DNA from: Vibrio ziniensis
Lineage (GTDB): Bacteria > Pseudomonadota > Gammaproteobacteria > Enterobacterales > Vibrionaceae
NCBI RefSeq assembly: GCF_011064285.1
Contig: NZ_CP049332.1
Location: 1,116,001 to 1,180,000, forward strand
Direction of reading: 5' to 3'
Length of the DNA: 64,000 nucleotides
Positions 17,844-26,841 of this stretch are shown one piece after another. Within the stretch, counting starts at the first letter, position 1. Each line of letters opens with the position of its first letter. The notes below the pieces were generated by a model. The model saw nothing but the letters and a program-made list of their open reading frames with translations. It made no database searches and was not told the DNA's origin. Made by a program: the position numbers and the translations under genes.

Positions 17844-18190
17844 CACAAACCATTATTCACGGCGAGTGGATAAAAGCCGGAACCCACATTGATTTAGTTG
17901 GTGCTTATCGTAAAGACATGCGTGAGTGCGATGGTGCAACTGTGGCCAAAAGTCAGGTCTATGTCGACACATGGGCAGGCGCTCAAGGAGAAGCCGGAGA
18001 TTTACATCAAGCGATTGATGAAGGTTGCTTCAACATGGACAGTATTCACGGCGATTTAGAACAGTTAACTCGCCGTGAAGTGTTTGGACGCAAGAACGAT
18101 TCAGACATCACGATGTTCAAGTCCGTCGGAGCGTCGTTGGAAGACTTAGCGGCGGCAATCGTGCTTTGGGAAAATTTAGAGAATAACTAG
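17843..18190 (+). pseudogene. Ornithine cyclodeaminase / mu-crystallin family, C-terminal remnant
   Basis: The reading frame from the edge of the palindromic element encodes about 115 residues beginning TIIHGEWIKAGTHIDLVGAY, followed by RKDMRE and ending in a family-typical SVGASLEDLAAAIVLWEN. This matches the C-terminal third of ornithine cyclodeaminase-family proteins, normally about 310-330 residues with an NAD-binding domain. The N-terminal two-thirds, including the substrate lysine, are missing, and a stop lies at 17828. The ATG at 17918 is internal and not a true start. It is a dead gene. Confidence 0.8.
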
Positions 18191-18258
18191 CGTGTATTGT
18201 TTTTTAATAAAGTTAGGGCCACTGTAATGTGGCTTTAACAATCGATGAAGACATGCTA

Positions 18259-18840
18259 TTAACTGTTCTTTAAGCTTTGAATGATTTTCTTAACTAGCTT
18301 TTCCAAACACTCTTTTGAAGGCTTTGTCGTAGCGAAAGATCGTAGCCCGTAAATGTTCATAACCAAAAAGTCACTGAGCAACTCACAATCGGTATCTTGC
18401 TGAATCTCGCCGTTTGCCTTTGCGATATCAAGTTTGTACTTAATGTTGGTTTTCCATTGATTAAGCATGTCACAGATAATCTGTTCGACTTCATCATCCT
18501 GCTGTTCAAGCTCGCTCAATGATTTTTGCAGCAGACAGCCTTTGTTTTCGTAGCATTCTTTTAATTCGACGATATCGTTCAGATAAAGTTCGAATCCTTT
18601 CAGAATGCCTTCACCTTTTACAAAGAACGCTTCAAAGGACTGAGACTTAGTTTCAGCATAATGATTTAACGAAGCTAATAATAAGCCACGTTTGTTTTCG
18701 AAAGCACAGTATATCGACCCCGGATGCAATCCCGTTGCTCTTTTCAAATCCTGCATACTGGTTTTGTTATAACCTTTGGCGATGAACTCATTCATCGCCG
18801 ATCGTAATACATACTCTCGGTCAAATTCTGCACTTCTCAT
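18259..18840 (-). CDS. TetR-family repressor (NemR/AcrR-like)
   Basis: A 193-residue regulator. The N-terminal helix-turn-helix (about 10-55) contains SMQDLKRATGLHPGSIYCAFENKRGLL. The C-terminal ligand domain includes CYENKGCLLQKS with two cysteines and resembles the electrophile-sensing NemR group in layout. It diverges from an Old Yellow Enzyme gene, and two palindromes at 18907-18947 lie between the starts. It probably represses both genes until an electrophile or aromatic compound is sensed. Confidence 0.85.
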   Translation of the reverse strand: MRSAEFDREYVLRSAMNEFIAKGYNKTSMQDLKRATGLHPGSIYCAFENKRGLLLASLNHYAETKSQSFEAFFVKGEGILKGFELYLNDIVELKECYENKGCLLQKSLSELEQQDDEVEQIICDMLNQWKTNIKYKLDIAKANGEIQQDTDCELLSDFLVMNIYGLRSFATTKPSKECLEKLVKKIIQSLKNS

Positions 18841-18906
18841 TACACATTGCTCAATAGCTTTAAGACCCTTTAAGTGTACTGGTTTAAAAACTCATTAACA
18901 AGATAC

Positions 18907-18947
18907 TTGAATGAATGTTCAAAAAAGAACTTGAATGTTCATTCAAG
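18907..18947. promoter_or_regulatory. Tandem TetR operators
   Basis: TTGAATGAATGTTCAA (18907-18922) and CTTGAATGTTCATTCAAG (18930-18947) share TTGAATG and TTCA elements, with centres 24 bases apart. The second has perfect 8-base arms. They lie between divergent tetR and OYE starts. Confidence 0.7.
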
Positions 18948-19001
18948 AAAGAGTTAGCATGTGAGCATAAAGTCCGAATAAGCCATGTAAGGAACATGCA
19001 A

Positions 19002-20045
19002 ATGACAACTAAACTATTTGAAAGTTATAAGCTCAACGACAAAATCACTCTTAAAAACCGCATTGCTATGGCTCCTTTAACTCGCTGTATGGCTGATGCG
19101 AATCTAGTCCCTACTGATGCCATGGTTGAATATTATGCCAAACGTGCTGATGCAGGTTTGATCATTTCAGAAGCAACCATTATTCGTCCTGACGGCCAAG
19201 GTTATCCAAATACCCCAGGGCTATATAGCGAAGCTCAAATTGAAGGTTGGAAAAAAGTCACAAGCGCTGTTCATGCCAATGGCGGTAAGATATTTGCCCA
19301 ACTTTGGCATACAGGCCGTGTAGCTCACCCATATTTTTGGGGAGGCGAATACGTGTTAGCGCCTTCGGCTGTTGCATTTGACGGTACTGTTCCTCGTATG
19401 CGTGAATTGGTGTACACAGTTCCTAAAGAAGCAACAAGCGAAGAAATTGCACAACTTGTTGAAGACTACGCACAAGCAGCACAAAACGCAATTGACGCAG
19501 GTTTTGATGGCGTAGAGATTCACGGTGCTAACGGCTACCTAATTGACCAGTTCCTACACTTCGATACCAACCATAGATCTGATGAGTTTGGTAAAAATCC
19601 AGAAAACATGTCTCGTTTTCCTCTTAAGGTCATTGATGCTGTAATTGCACGTATAGGTGCAGAATTAACTGGACTACGTGTATCACCTGCAGGCTATGCC
19701 CATATGACTACAGATGCACGCGATCGTCAGGTGTTTGATTATTTCTTAAAAGAAGTTGAAAAGCGCGATTTAGCTTATTTACATGAAGGCATGTTTGACG
19801 ACAGTATGGAGTTCGATTTCCTTGGCGGTAAAGTGTCAAAATATATGCGTGAAACCTATTCTAAAACACTGATGGCTGTTGGCGGATATGACGCTGAAAC
19901 TGGGGCTCAAGCGATTGAAAATAACAAGTTCGACCTATTGGCAATTGGTCGCCCATTCATCGCAAACCCTGACTACATTAGTCGTGTACAGCATAATCAA
20001 GAGCTTGTTGCATACAATGCTGCAATGTTAGAAACCTTAGTGTAA
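19002..20045 (+). CDS. Old Yellow Enzyme-family alkene reductase
   Basis: FMN-dependent NAD(P)H ene-reductase of 347 residues, acting on electrophilic alkenes or nitro compounds. Motifs are MAPLTRCMAD, FAQLWHTGRV, GFDGVEIHGANGYLIDQF (His/Asn pair) and AIGRPFIANPD. TAAGGA is 8 bases before the ATG at 19002; the frame reaches 18915, but that upstream stretch is the operator region, so it is not coding. A divergent TetR protein likely regulates it. Confidence 0.88.
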   Translation: MTTKLFESYKLNDKITLKNRIAMAPLTRCMADANLVPTDAMVEYYAKRADAGLIISEATIIRPDGQGYPNTPGLYSEAQIEGWKKVTSAVHANGGKIFAQLWHTGRVAHPYFWGGEYVLAPSAVAFDGTVPRMRELVYTVPKEATSEEIAQLVEDYAQAAQNAIDAGFDGVEIHGANGYLIDQFLHFDTNHRSDEFGKNPENMSRFPLKVIDAVIARIGAELTGLRVSPAGYAHMTTDARDRQVFDYFLKEVEKRDLAYLHEGMFDDSMEFDFLGGKVSKYMRETYSKTLMAVGGYDAETGAQAIENNKFDLLAIGRPFIANPDYISRVQHNQELVAYNAAMLETLV

Positions 20046-20070
20046 GTTTGTAATCGTTCTAAAAAAGTAT

Positions 20071-20095
20071 CCACCGGCATAGCCGGTGGTTTTTC
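20071..20095 (+). terminator. Strong hairpin: OYE terminator and/or right end of IS200-like element
   Basis: CCACCGGC-ATA-GCCGGTGG (20071-20089) is followed by TTTTTC. It lies 26 bases after the OYE stop and also in the position expected of the right-end hairpin of the neighbouring IS200/IS605-type remnant. Confidence 0.6.
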
Positions 20096-20166
20096 ATATG
20101 CGCCTATAAGGCTCTCCTACTGGCTGCGCCCTAGCAGGTGCGTAGTGATCTGACATTTGCATATGA

Positions 20167-20439
20167 CTACTTCTTGCGGCCCGTAAACGGGCTATCTGAA
20201 TACGGGATCGATAATTGCTCTCCCATTTTATCCTGCTCTAGTTGGTGCTTTATGTAATTCTGTATCTTGCTCGTATTCTTACCTACCGTATCTACATAAT
20301 AACCTCGGCACCAAAATTCACGATTCCGATATTTAAACTTCAAATCCCCGAATTGTTCATAAAGCATTAGGCTACTTTTACCTTTCAAATACCCCATAAA
20401 CGCTGAAACACTCATTTTGAGCGGTATTTCTAAAAGCAT
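20167..20439 (-). pseudogene. tnpA: IS200/IS605 TnpA transposase, 5'-truncated
   Basis: The 90 codons correspond to the C-terminal part of a Y1 transposase (normally about 140-155 residues). Visible family blocks are EIPLKMSVSAFMGYLKGKSS, FWCRGYYVDTVGKN and the catalytic-tyrosine helix IQNYIKHQ. The N-terminal HUH metal-binding motif is absent, and an in-frame stop lies shortly upstream of the ATG. It therefore cannot transpose by itself. The 20440-20772 gap holds only the remaining element end and AT-rich sequence. Confidence 0.85.
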
Positions 20440-20772
20440 GTATTCAATACCGAGCTATCGTTGATGTGAACTACAATTTCATCGCAAAAGAAACAAACTA
20501 ATCTGATACAAAGCCTCGGGGATAAGGATATCCCACGGCTTTTCGCCTATAAAACTAATCATTTCTAATAACTTTTTAATTTTCTCCTCACGCTCACACC
20601 AGAACATCTAGACACAAAGAACCATAAAAAATTAACCTTAGTACCAATTAATAACCAAATAAAATGAAACGTGTCGTAACAAATCGCCATATGATGCTAT
20701 ATTCGCACAAGTCGTTATCTGCTAAGCTCATGAAGTCGTTAGCAGTAAAAGGAACTCTAATAGGGTAATGCT

Positions 20773-21393
20773 GTGGAACTACAAAATCTTTCTCGTCATG
20801 AATTAGCCATTGTTTGTAAACTTTTTGGTGCGCTTTTCTATTACCCACCAAGTGATTTTAACCAATTTCCTTTCGGAACATATTTCGAGGAAGATGAGGT
20901 TGAAACCCCAATCAAAGAAGTAAATCAGGTTTTAAATAGTTTTAAGTTTACCAATCAAAAAGCATTACAAGATGAACACGATCGCTTATTCACACTAAAA
21001 GACGATATGCCAGCACCACCTTGGTCTTCGATGTATCTTGATAGAGAATCAATCCAATTCGGTCATTCACATAAGCAGTATTGCGAATTTATTGAACATT
21101 GCGGTCTTGGCTTACGCGATGAAGCAACTGATCCCGAAGATCATATTGGCCTGATGCTCATTATTCTGGGGATGCTTATCGAAGACGAGCAAGAGCAACA
21201 CGTAAAAGAAATGCTGGGTGACTACCTCGTGACTTGGTCTGGCTATTACTTCAGTAACCTTAAGAAGAGTTCCCCTGATGGAGTCTACGCTGAGCTTGCT
21301 GAAAAAGTTAAAAGGCTTTTAGAATTGCTGTGTACTAGCTATTCCGCGCAAGTGCTGATTAAAAATAATTACTTTCAACCAGCACTTACCTAA
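20773..21393 (+). CDS. TorD/DmsD-family molybdoenzyme chaperone
   Basis: Cytoplasmic all-helical chaperone of 206 residues that binds Tat signal peptides of molybdoenzymes during cofactor insertion. Diagnostic features are the central EHDRLFTLKDDMPAPPWSSMYLD (compare E-x-x-R-LF...PPWSS-Y-x-D) and DPEDHIGLMLIILGML. GTG start at 20773 with AGGG upstream. No molybdoenzyme gene is visible anywhere in the window, so its client is elsewhere. It lies 12 bases from msrA. Confidence 0.8.
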   Translation: MELQNLSRHELAIVCKLFGALFYYPPSDFNQFPFGTYFEEDEVETPIKEVNQVLNSFKFTNQKALQDEHDRLFTLKDDMPAPPWSSMYLDRESIQFGHSHKQYCEFIEHCGLGLRDEATDPEDHIGLMLIILGMLIEDEQEQHVKEMLGDYLVTWSGYYFSNLKKSSPDGVYAELAEKVKRLLELLCTSYSAQVLIKNNYFQPALT

Positions 21394-21405
21394 ATACATT
21401 TTTCT

Positions 21406-21897
21406 ATGCAACAAATTTATTTGGCTGGTGGTTGCTTATGGGGCGTTCAGGAGTTTATCAAGTATGTTCCTGGTGTACTTAATACCGTCGTAGGTCGTGC
21501 CAACGGTACTACTTACTCAACAAAAACCGAATACGACGGTTACGCAGAATGTGTATGTGTGCAATTCGATGAAACTGTTGTTTCGGTGGCTCAGCTAATC
21601 AAACATCTTTTTGAAATTATCGACCCCTACAGTGTTAATCAACAAGGTCATGACGTTGGATTAAAATACCGAACCGGTGTGTATAGCTGTGATTCTACTC
21701 ACCTAGATGCCGCTAAAGATTATATATGTTCAAGGGTTGATGCTGAAAGAATTGCAGTAGAGGTACTGCCACTAACTAACTTTATTCCTAGTGACGATGA
21801 GCATCAACATCGCCTCACTCGAATACCAAAAGACCAATATTTGTGTCATATACCATGGGAACTGTTACACAAATATCGTAGAACAAAGCAAGAATAG
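21406..21897 (+). CDS. msrA: Peptide-methionine (S)-S-oxide reductase
   Basis: Repairs methionine S-sulfoxide. The nucleophilic cysteine is Cys10 in GGCLWG (usually GCFWG). The family blocks TEYDGYAE (in place of the usual TGHAE region), YSVNQQGHDVGLKYRTGVY and FIPSDDEHQ are present. It has 163 residues, a short form with no signal peptide. It lies directly after the torD-like gene, probably co-transcribed with it, which suggests a link to molybdoenzyme or oxidant protection. Confidence 0.9.
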   Translation: MQQIYLAGGCLWGVQEFIKYVPGVLNTVVGRANGTTYSTKTEYDGYAECVCVQFDETVVSVAQLIKHLFEIIDPYSVNQQGHDVGLKYRTGVYSCDSTHLDAAKDYICSRVDAERIAVEVLPLTNFIPSDDEHQHRLTRIPKDQYLCHIPWELLHKYRRTKQE

Positions 21898-21930
21898 AAA
21901 ACGGCTCTTAGTGAGCCACAATTTTGAAGC

Positions 21931-22314
21931 TTATAACTGCAAATAGTGTGCAGCACATAGCTTGTTGCCGAAAGGATCTCTCAAATATGCGAGATAAAGT
22001 TTTCGTTCAGCACTTGCTCGTACACCCGGAGGATCCTCACAGGTCGTTCCACCATTTTCGATTCCAGCGGTGTGCCACGCATCCACAAGCTCTGGAGTCG
22101 CTACTTTAAAACCGATTGTCATGCCATTGCCATGCGTGGCTGATTCGCCGTTAATTGGCTTTGTAACACCAAGAACGCCATGTGAATTGATGTACATGCA
22201 GCGCCCTTTACTATCGATAACACCTTCCGGATAGCCTAAAACTTTTAAGATTGCGTCATAAAACGCTTTAGATTTTTCAATATCGTCGGAGCCAACCATA
22301 ATATGACTAAACAT
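21931..22314 (-). CDS. VOC/glyoxalase-fold protein
   Basis: A 127-residue protein with two beta-alpha-beta-beta-beta motifs. It begins MFSHIMVGSDDIEKSKAFYDAIL and ends YLRDPFGNKLCAAH, typical of small VOC members annotated as glyoxalase-like or extradiol-dioxygenase-like. Candidate metal ligands are His4 and the histidine near the end. AAGGAAGGG precedes the start. The substrate is unknown. It is convergent with msrA. Confidence 0.8.
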   Translation of the reverse strand: MFSHIMVGSDDIEKSKAFYDAILKVLGYPEGVIDSKGRCMYINSHGVLGVTKPINGESATHGNGMTIGFKVATPELVDAWHTAGIENGGTTCEDPPGVRASAERKLYLAYLRDPFGNKLCAAHYLQL

Positions 22315-22906
22315 TGCCCTTCCTTAGTGATTCATTACGCGAAGTTGCTATGCATATAGTTACCTCATCTTGACCACATCAGCAACGAATTGTTGAGTTG
22401 TGTATCCTTAACCAAGTATCAATAACTATTGAACAAAGCAGTCTTAATTGCCTCATTTTTATATGCATGGAACAGCTACTTTGGTAGATCAGATCGTTCC
22501 TTCAAGATTACAAACTGCATCACAATTACAACATTTCATACCGTTGGATTATTACATCATTGTTAGATTGTTTTTATAACAAATATTGCATAGAAAAAAG
22601 CCACACAGAACAGTTTATAACCATAATGACCACACTAAATTCCTGACTATTACTGTGGTTTACAGTAAATATTTCTAGTTTAGATTAAATTGTTGTTAAA
22701 AATATCTTTAAAATTGTGTAACATTCAATCCTGTTTTGGTTGTTTACTTACTACTTTTGACAGCTATAAACAGGGGTTTTCTACAGGCAATGCTCATACA
22801 CAAAACATAAATAAAATATTGAGCGTAAAAGTGTCGGTGGCTGTAGAAAATTAATCATAGATAAGCACTTGTAATGTTTGCGATTTAGAGAGATTTAGGC
22901 CCAAAA
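22315..22906. other. Long intergenic region upstream of mqo
   Basis: About 590 AT-rich bases without a supported gene or RNA fold recognisable by eye. It probably holds the mqo promoter and regulator sites, but I could not assign any with confidence. Confidence 0.4.
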
Positions 22907-24511
22907 ATGAGTAACGTAACTGGTCAAAAAGGATTCAACCAGCTTAGTACTAATGCTGCTGACAAACTGGTCGATGTGGTTTTAATCGGTGGTGGTATCA
23001 TGAGCGCAACGCTCGGTACCTTTATCCAACAATTGGAACCTAATTGGTCTATTCAAATGTTTGAGCGACTAGATAAAGTCGCTGAAGAAAGCTCCAACGG
23101 ATGGAATAATGCAGGTACTGGTCATTCTTCCCTAGCAGAATCGAACTACACTCCCCAAACTTCAGATGGTGAAGTTAAGATGGGTAAAGCGGTAGATATC
23201 TACGAACAATTCCAACTTTCTCGTCAATTTTGGGCTTACTTGGTTCAGGAAGGCCTTATCAAAGATCCGAGCACCTTTATCAATAGTGTGCCGCACATGA
23301 GCTTTGTGACTGGCGAGAACAACGTAGATTTCCTGCGTAAACGCTTTCAAGTGCTTCGTAGTTCGCCACTGTTCGATGGCATGATCTACTCTGAAGATAA
23401 AGAACAAATTAAGTCATGGGCTCCATTAATCATGGAAAATCGTGACGAAAACCAGCCAATTGCTGCCACGCGCTCTCGTTTTGGTACAGATGTAAACTTC
23501 GGTGCGTTAACGCACCACATGATTGACATACTCAGCCAGAATGAAAACTTTTCGTTGAGCACTAAGCATGAAGTGAAAACACTGAATCGCCAGTCTGATG
23601 GTACTTGGAAGGTAACTGTTAAAGACTTGGTAAATAACACTTCTCGCACTGTTCATACCAAGTACGTATTTATCGGTGCTGGCGGCGCATCGCTAACACT
23701 ATTGCAGAAGTCTGGCATCCCAGAATCACGCAACTACGGCGGATTCCCTGTTGGCGGACAATTCCTTGTAACCGAGAACCCAGAGATTGTTAAACAGCAC
23801 CGAGCAAAAGTGTACGGTAAAGCTGCGGTAGGTGCTCCACCAATGTCAGTTCCACATATGGATACACGTTTCATTGATGGTAAAGAAGTCGTTCTTTTCG
23901 GCCCATTTGCAAGCTTCTCTAGCAAGTTCCTAAAAGAAGGTTCTTTGTTAGATCTGTTCGGTTCCGTGACACCTTCAAACCTACTTCCTATGACGCAGGT
24001 TGGTCTTAAGAGCTTCGATTTGATCAAGTATCTGGTTGGTGAACTGCTTCAAAGCAATGAAGATCGTATGAAAGCGCTTAGAGAGTTCTTCCCTAGCGCA
24101 AAATCTGAAGATTGGACGCTGTGGCAAGCAGGTCAACGTGTTCAGATCATTAAAAAAGTTCCAGGTAAAGGTGGTGAACTCCATCTTGGTTCAGAACTCG
24201 TGCACTCAGCTGATGGCAGCCTAACTGCATTACTGGGTGCTTCACCTGGTGCGTCAGTTTCTGCGGCAGTTATGATCGAACTCTTACAACGCTGTTTTGC
24301 CGAACACATGGCAACAGATGAGTGGCAAGTGAAAATTAAGCAGATGATACCTTCTTATGGACTAACGCTTAATGAACATCCAGAGCTTAACCAAGAGATT
24401 TTGCTTAACACCAGTAAAGTTCTCAAGCTTTCACAAGATCTTGTTGAAGTTCGTTCAGCACGAGAGGAGCTTGAAGAGCAAGAGCAACAAGTGTTTGCAA
24501 CGATCGCTTAA
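22907..24511 (+). CDS. mqo: Malate:quinone oxidoreductase
   Basis: FAD-dependent membrane-associated enzyme oxidising malate to oxaloacetate and reducing quinone, bypassing NAD-linked malate dehydrogenase. It has 534 residues. The FAD-binding start DVVLIGGGIMSATLG (about 23-37), NGWNNAGTGHSSLAE and FGPFASFSSKFLKEGS are family hallmarks. It is monocistronic with its own terminator. It could help process the oxaloacetate/malate pool fed by the aromatic pathway, but that is inference. Confidence 0.95.
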   Translation: MSNVTGQKGFNQLSTNAADKLVDVVLIGGGIMSATLGTFIQQLEPNWSIQMFERLDKVAEESSNGWNNAGTGHSSLAESNYTPQTSDGEVKMGKAVDIYEQFQLSRQFWAYLVQEGLIKDPSTFINSVPHMSFVTGENNVDFLRKRFQVLRSSPLFDGMIYSEDKEQIKSWAPLIMENRDENQPIAATRSRFGTDVNFGALTHHMIDILSQNENFSLSTKHEVKTLNRQSDGTWKVTVKDLVNNTSRTVHTKYVFIGAGGASLTLLQKSGIPESRNYGGFPVGGQFLVTENPEIVKQHRAKVYGKAAVGAPPMSVPHMDTRFIDGKEVVLFGPFASFSSKFLKEGSLLDLFGSVTPSNLLPMTQVGLKSFDLIKYLVGELLQSNEDRMKALREFFPSAKSEDWTLWQAGQRVQIIKKVPGKGGELHLGSELVHSADGSLTALLGASPGASVSAAVMIELLQRCFAEHMATDEWQVKIKQMIPSYGLTLNEHPELNQEILLNTSKVLKLSQDLVEVRSAREELEEQEQQVFATIA

Positions 24512-24532
24512 GCAGTAGCTACATCGATAAAA

Positions 24533-24568
24533 AGCTAACCATACTCTCGTATGTGTTAGCTTTTTTTA
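24533..24568 (+). terminator. Terminator after mqo
   Basis: AGCTAACCATAC (24533-24544) pairs imperfectly with GTATGTGTTAGCT (24549-24561) and is followed by a T7 tract. Confidence 0.85.
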
Positions 24569-24738
24569 TAGTCGTATTCTTCTTAATTATGGTTACCTTT
24601 GCATTCTGTGAACTAGTTTAAATCCGACATTAAAAAATGAATCGGTTTCGAGTCGAATTGGCTTAATTTCCAAGGTTACAAATTCTTTAAAATGGCAAGA
24701 TTGCGCTTTCAGTTATGTTAGGTTTTAAGGCTGTAGCA

Positions 24739-25638
24739 ATGTCAATTTACACGTTTCGTTCTGTGAAGGAGTGGTTTCCACAATATTCCGTACTTTCAAT
24801 TTGGCCTCATGCTCCTGCTTCTCCCTCTATAACACCGCAATTTACATATAACAACGCTACATATGCTCCAATGGAGCGAGAAATATCGAAAATCACCCAT
24901 CCTGAAATCATGGTTGTACCTTCAACAACACCAAATGGTATAGGCGTACTGCTAATTCCCGGCGGAAGCTACAAAAGAGTAGCGTTTGATAAAGAAGGCG
25001 TCGATACAGCCATTAAGCTCAGTTCAAAAGGCTACACCGTGTTTGTCATGACATATCGCATGCCTGCTGATGGGCACAAAGAAGGAAATCGCGTATCCCT
25101 TGCTGATGCGCAGAGAGCGATGAGGATTATTCGCTCCCAATCTGCCTCTTTGGGATTAAAACATATAGGCGTAATCGGTTTTTCTGCTGGAGGTCATATT
25201 ACTTCAAGTTTAGCCACGTGTTTTGAGATGGAAACATACGAAAGTATCGATGATTTGGAATTGATCAGTGCAAGACCAGACTTCTTCTCACTGATGTACC
25301 CTGTTATATCTATGGATGAAACTATCGGGCATCCTGGCTCCCGTCTGCAACTACTAGGCTCTTCTCCGGATGAAGATTCATTGATTGCATTTTCAACAGA
25401 AACCAATGTTACTTCACGAACACCACCGTGTTTCCTAGTCCACGCCAGTGATGATAAAGCGGTAAAAGTGGAAAACAGCATTGTCTTTTGGCAAGCATTG
25501 AAAACCCATCAAGTGCCGACTGAGATTCACCTTTTCGAAAATGGTGGTCATGGCTTTGGTATTCGAGACACCATAGGTTTACCTGTTGAAGCCTGGCCAC
25601 AGCTGTTCGACATTTGGGTCAAACGCCATTTTCACTAA
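24739..25638 (+). CDS. Alpha/beta hydrolase (esterase, BD-FAE-like)
   Basis: A 299-residue hydrolase with oxyanion-hole motif LLIPGGSYKRVAF, nucleophile elbow GFSAGGH, an Asp in HASDDKAV and a His in GGHGFG. The ATG at 24739 has AAGG upstream; the frame begins at 24715. It is 42 bases from a second hydrolase of the same type, so the two look like one operon. Relatives include acetyl-xylan or small ester hydrolases; the substrate is unknown. Confidence 0.8.
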   Translation: MSIYTFRSVKEWFPQYSVLSIWPHAPASPSITPQFTYNNATYAPMEREISKITHPEIMVVPSTTPNGIGVLLIPGGSYKRVAFDKEGVDTAIKLSSKGYTVFVMTYRMPADGHKEGNRVSLADAQRAMRIIRSQSASLGLKHIGVIGFSAGGHITSSLATCFEMETYESIDDLELISARPDFFSLMYPVISMDETIGHPGSRLQLLGSSPDEDSLIAFSTETNVTSRTPPCFLVHASDDKAVKVENSIVFWQALKTHQVPTEIHLFENGGHGFGIRDTIGLPVEAWPQLFDIWVKRHFH

Positions 25639-25680
25639 TAAGCCCTATTCAAACTAATACTAGCTATAGAAGGATTTGAT

Positions 25681-26508
25681 ATGCATTTTCCAGTTAACGA
25701 GCCTATCTTACCCGAAGAAACTTTTGTGCTGTCAGACGGTGCACCCAATGAGCTTCTCGGCGATTGGCCAGATCGGTTTTATGCACACATATCAAGGCTA
25801 GAACTTCATTACTTTAAAGCCAAACACCCCGCTAAAGCTCAAGCTTTAGTGTTTGGTGGTGGAGGTTATCTGCAATTGGTTCATGACAAAGAAGGCGTCG
25901 AAATCGCGCATTGGCTTAACAATATAGGCATTGATGCTTATGTAGTTACCCATCGACTACCGGGCGCAGTCAACAAAGATGGAAGTATTAATAGCTTTGA
26001 TATCGCCTTACGAGATGGACTAACCTGTTTAGATTTCCTTAAAAAACGTACAGGATTGCCGCTTATTCATGTGGGACTTTCTTCGGGCGGACATACAGCA
26101 GGAGTAATGGCATGCCAAAATGCGCCGTTATCTGCTGTAGGTGCAATTATTACATATGCACCAATTAATGCTAATCACCGTAAATACAAATCACCTAAAG
26201 GTAAACCTGATTACCCCCCTGTCGAAAAGCAGAATTTTTATGACGCATGGCCAATCGGTATTGCATCTGAGTCCCATGGTGTACCAGCGGTTCCTTTATT
26301 TGTAGCTTACGCTCTCCATGACGAAGCAGTGCCAATTGATCATGTTCTTAACCTAATAAAGACAGCACAAGTCTATGGTAGTGATGTCGAAGCTCATATC
26401 TATCCCGATGCACCACACGGTTTTGCGTTAAGAGAGAAACATGGCACACATGCTCAGTGGCACTTACTTGCAGAGAAGTGGTTAGAAAAATTATTGGTTG
26501 ATATCTGA
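25681..26508 (+). CDS. Alpha/beta hydrolase, second of a tandem pair
   Basis: A 275-residue esterase-type protein. The triad is visible as GLSSGGH (Ser), ALHDEAVP (Asp) and DAPHGF (His), with the oxyanion motif FGGGGYLQLVHDKEG. It parallels its upstream neighbour (GGSYKRVAFDKEG), so the pair probably arose by duplication and then diverged. A hairpin terminator follows at 26586-26619. No signal peptide. Confidence 0.8.
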   Translation: MHFPVNEPILPEETFVLSDGAPNELLGDWPDRFYAHISRLELHYFKAKHPAKAQALVFGGGGYLQLVHDKEGVEIAHWLNNIGIDAYVVTHRLPGAVNKDGSINSFDIALRDGLTCLDFLKKRTGLPLIHVGLSSGGHTAGVMACQNAPLSAVGAIITYAPINANHRKYKSPKGKPDYPPVEKQNFYDAWPIGIASESHGVPAVPLFVAYALHDEAVPIDHVLNLIKTAQVYGSDVEAHIYPDAPHGFALREKHGTHAQWHLLAEKWLEKLLVDI

Positions 26509-26585
26509 ACGTTACCGCGTATGGTTCAGTCAAAATGACAAGTGACTCTGCTTGCTAGGCTCATCATCTTTACTAGCAATCGATT

Positions 26586-26624
26586 TTAAAGCACCTGCTA
26601 AATAGAGCTGGTGCTTTAACTTTA
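26586..26624 (+). terminator. Terminator after hydrolase pair
   Basis: TTAAAGCACC (26586-26595) pairs with GGTGCTTTAA (26610-26619), followed by a T-rich stretch. The remainder of the 333-base gap to 26842 shows no gene. Confidence 0.65.
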
Positions 26625-26841
26625 TTATCTTACCACAATTTGTAACCAATAAATTACCGGTACTTATTTCTACTTTATAGGAAAACAAATATCTGTTTTG
26701 ATTATATTTGTGTTGCTAATGCGTACATTGTTTTATATGTTATTGATAAATATGTGAAGTGTTGCTGCTCGCGATCGAATACTCACAAAACGCATGTAGC
26801 TTCATGCCATTGAACGATTAGCATTAGATGGAATAGTGGTT

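Larger units (their letters stand above)
20071..20541 (-). mobile_element. Internally deleted IS200/IS605-family element
   Basis: The right-side hairpin at 20071-20089 and an imperfect hairpin at 20511-20541 (AAGCC...GGGATA / TATCCC...GGCTT) bracket a truncated single-tyrosine transposase. The order hairpin, tnpA, hairpin fits IS200/IS605 elements. The element is shorter than the usual about 600-700 bases because the 5' half of tnpA is missing. Exact ends are uncertain. Confidence 0.5.

Noticed and set aside
18915..19001. N-terminal extension of the OYE frame
   Set aside because: It would translate through the two TetR palindromes; the ATG at 19002 has a correctly spaced ribosome site and matches the family start.
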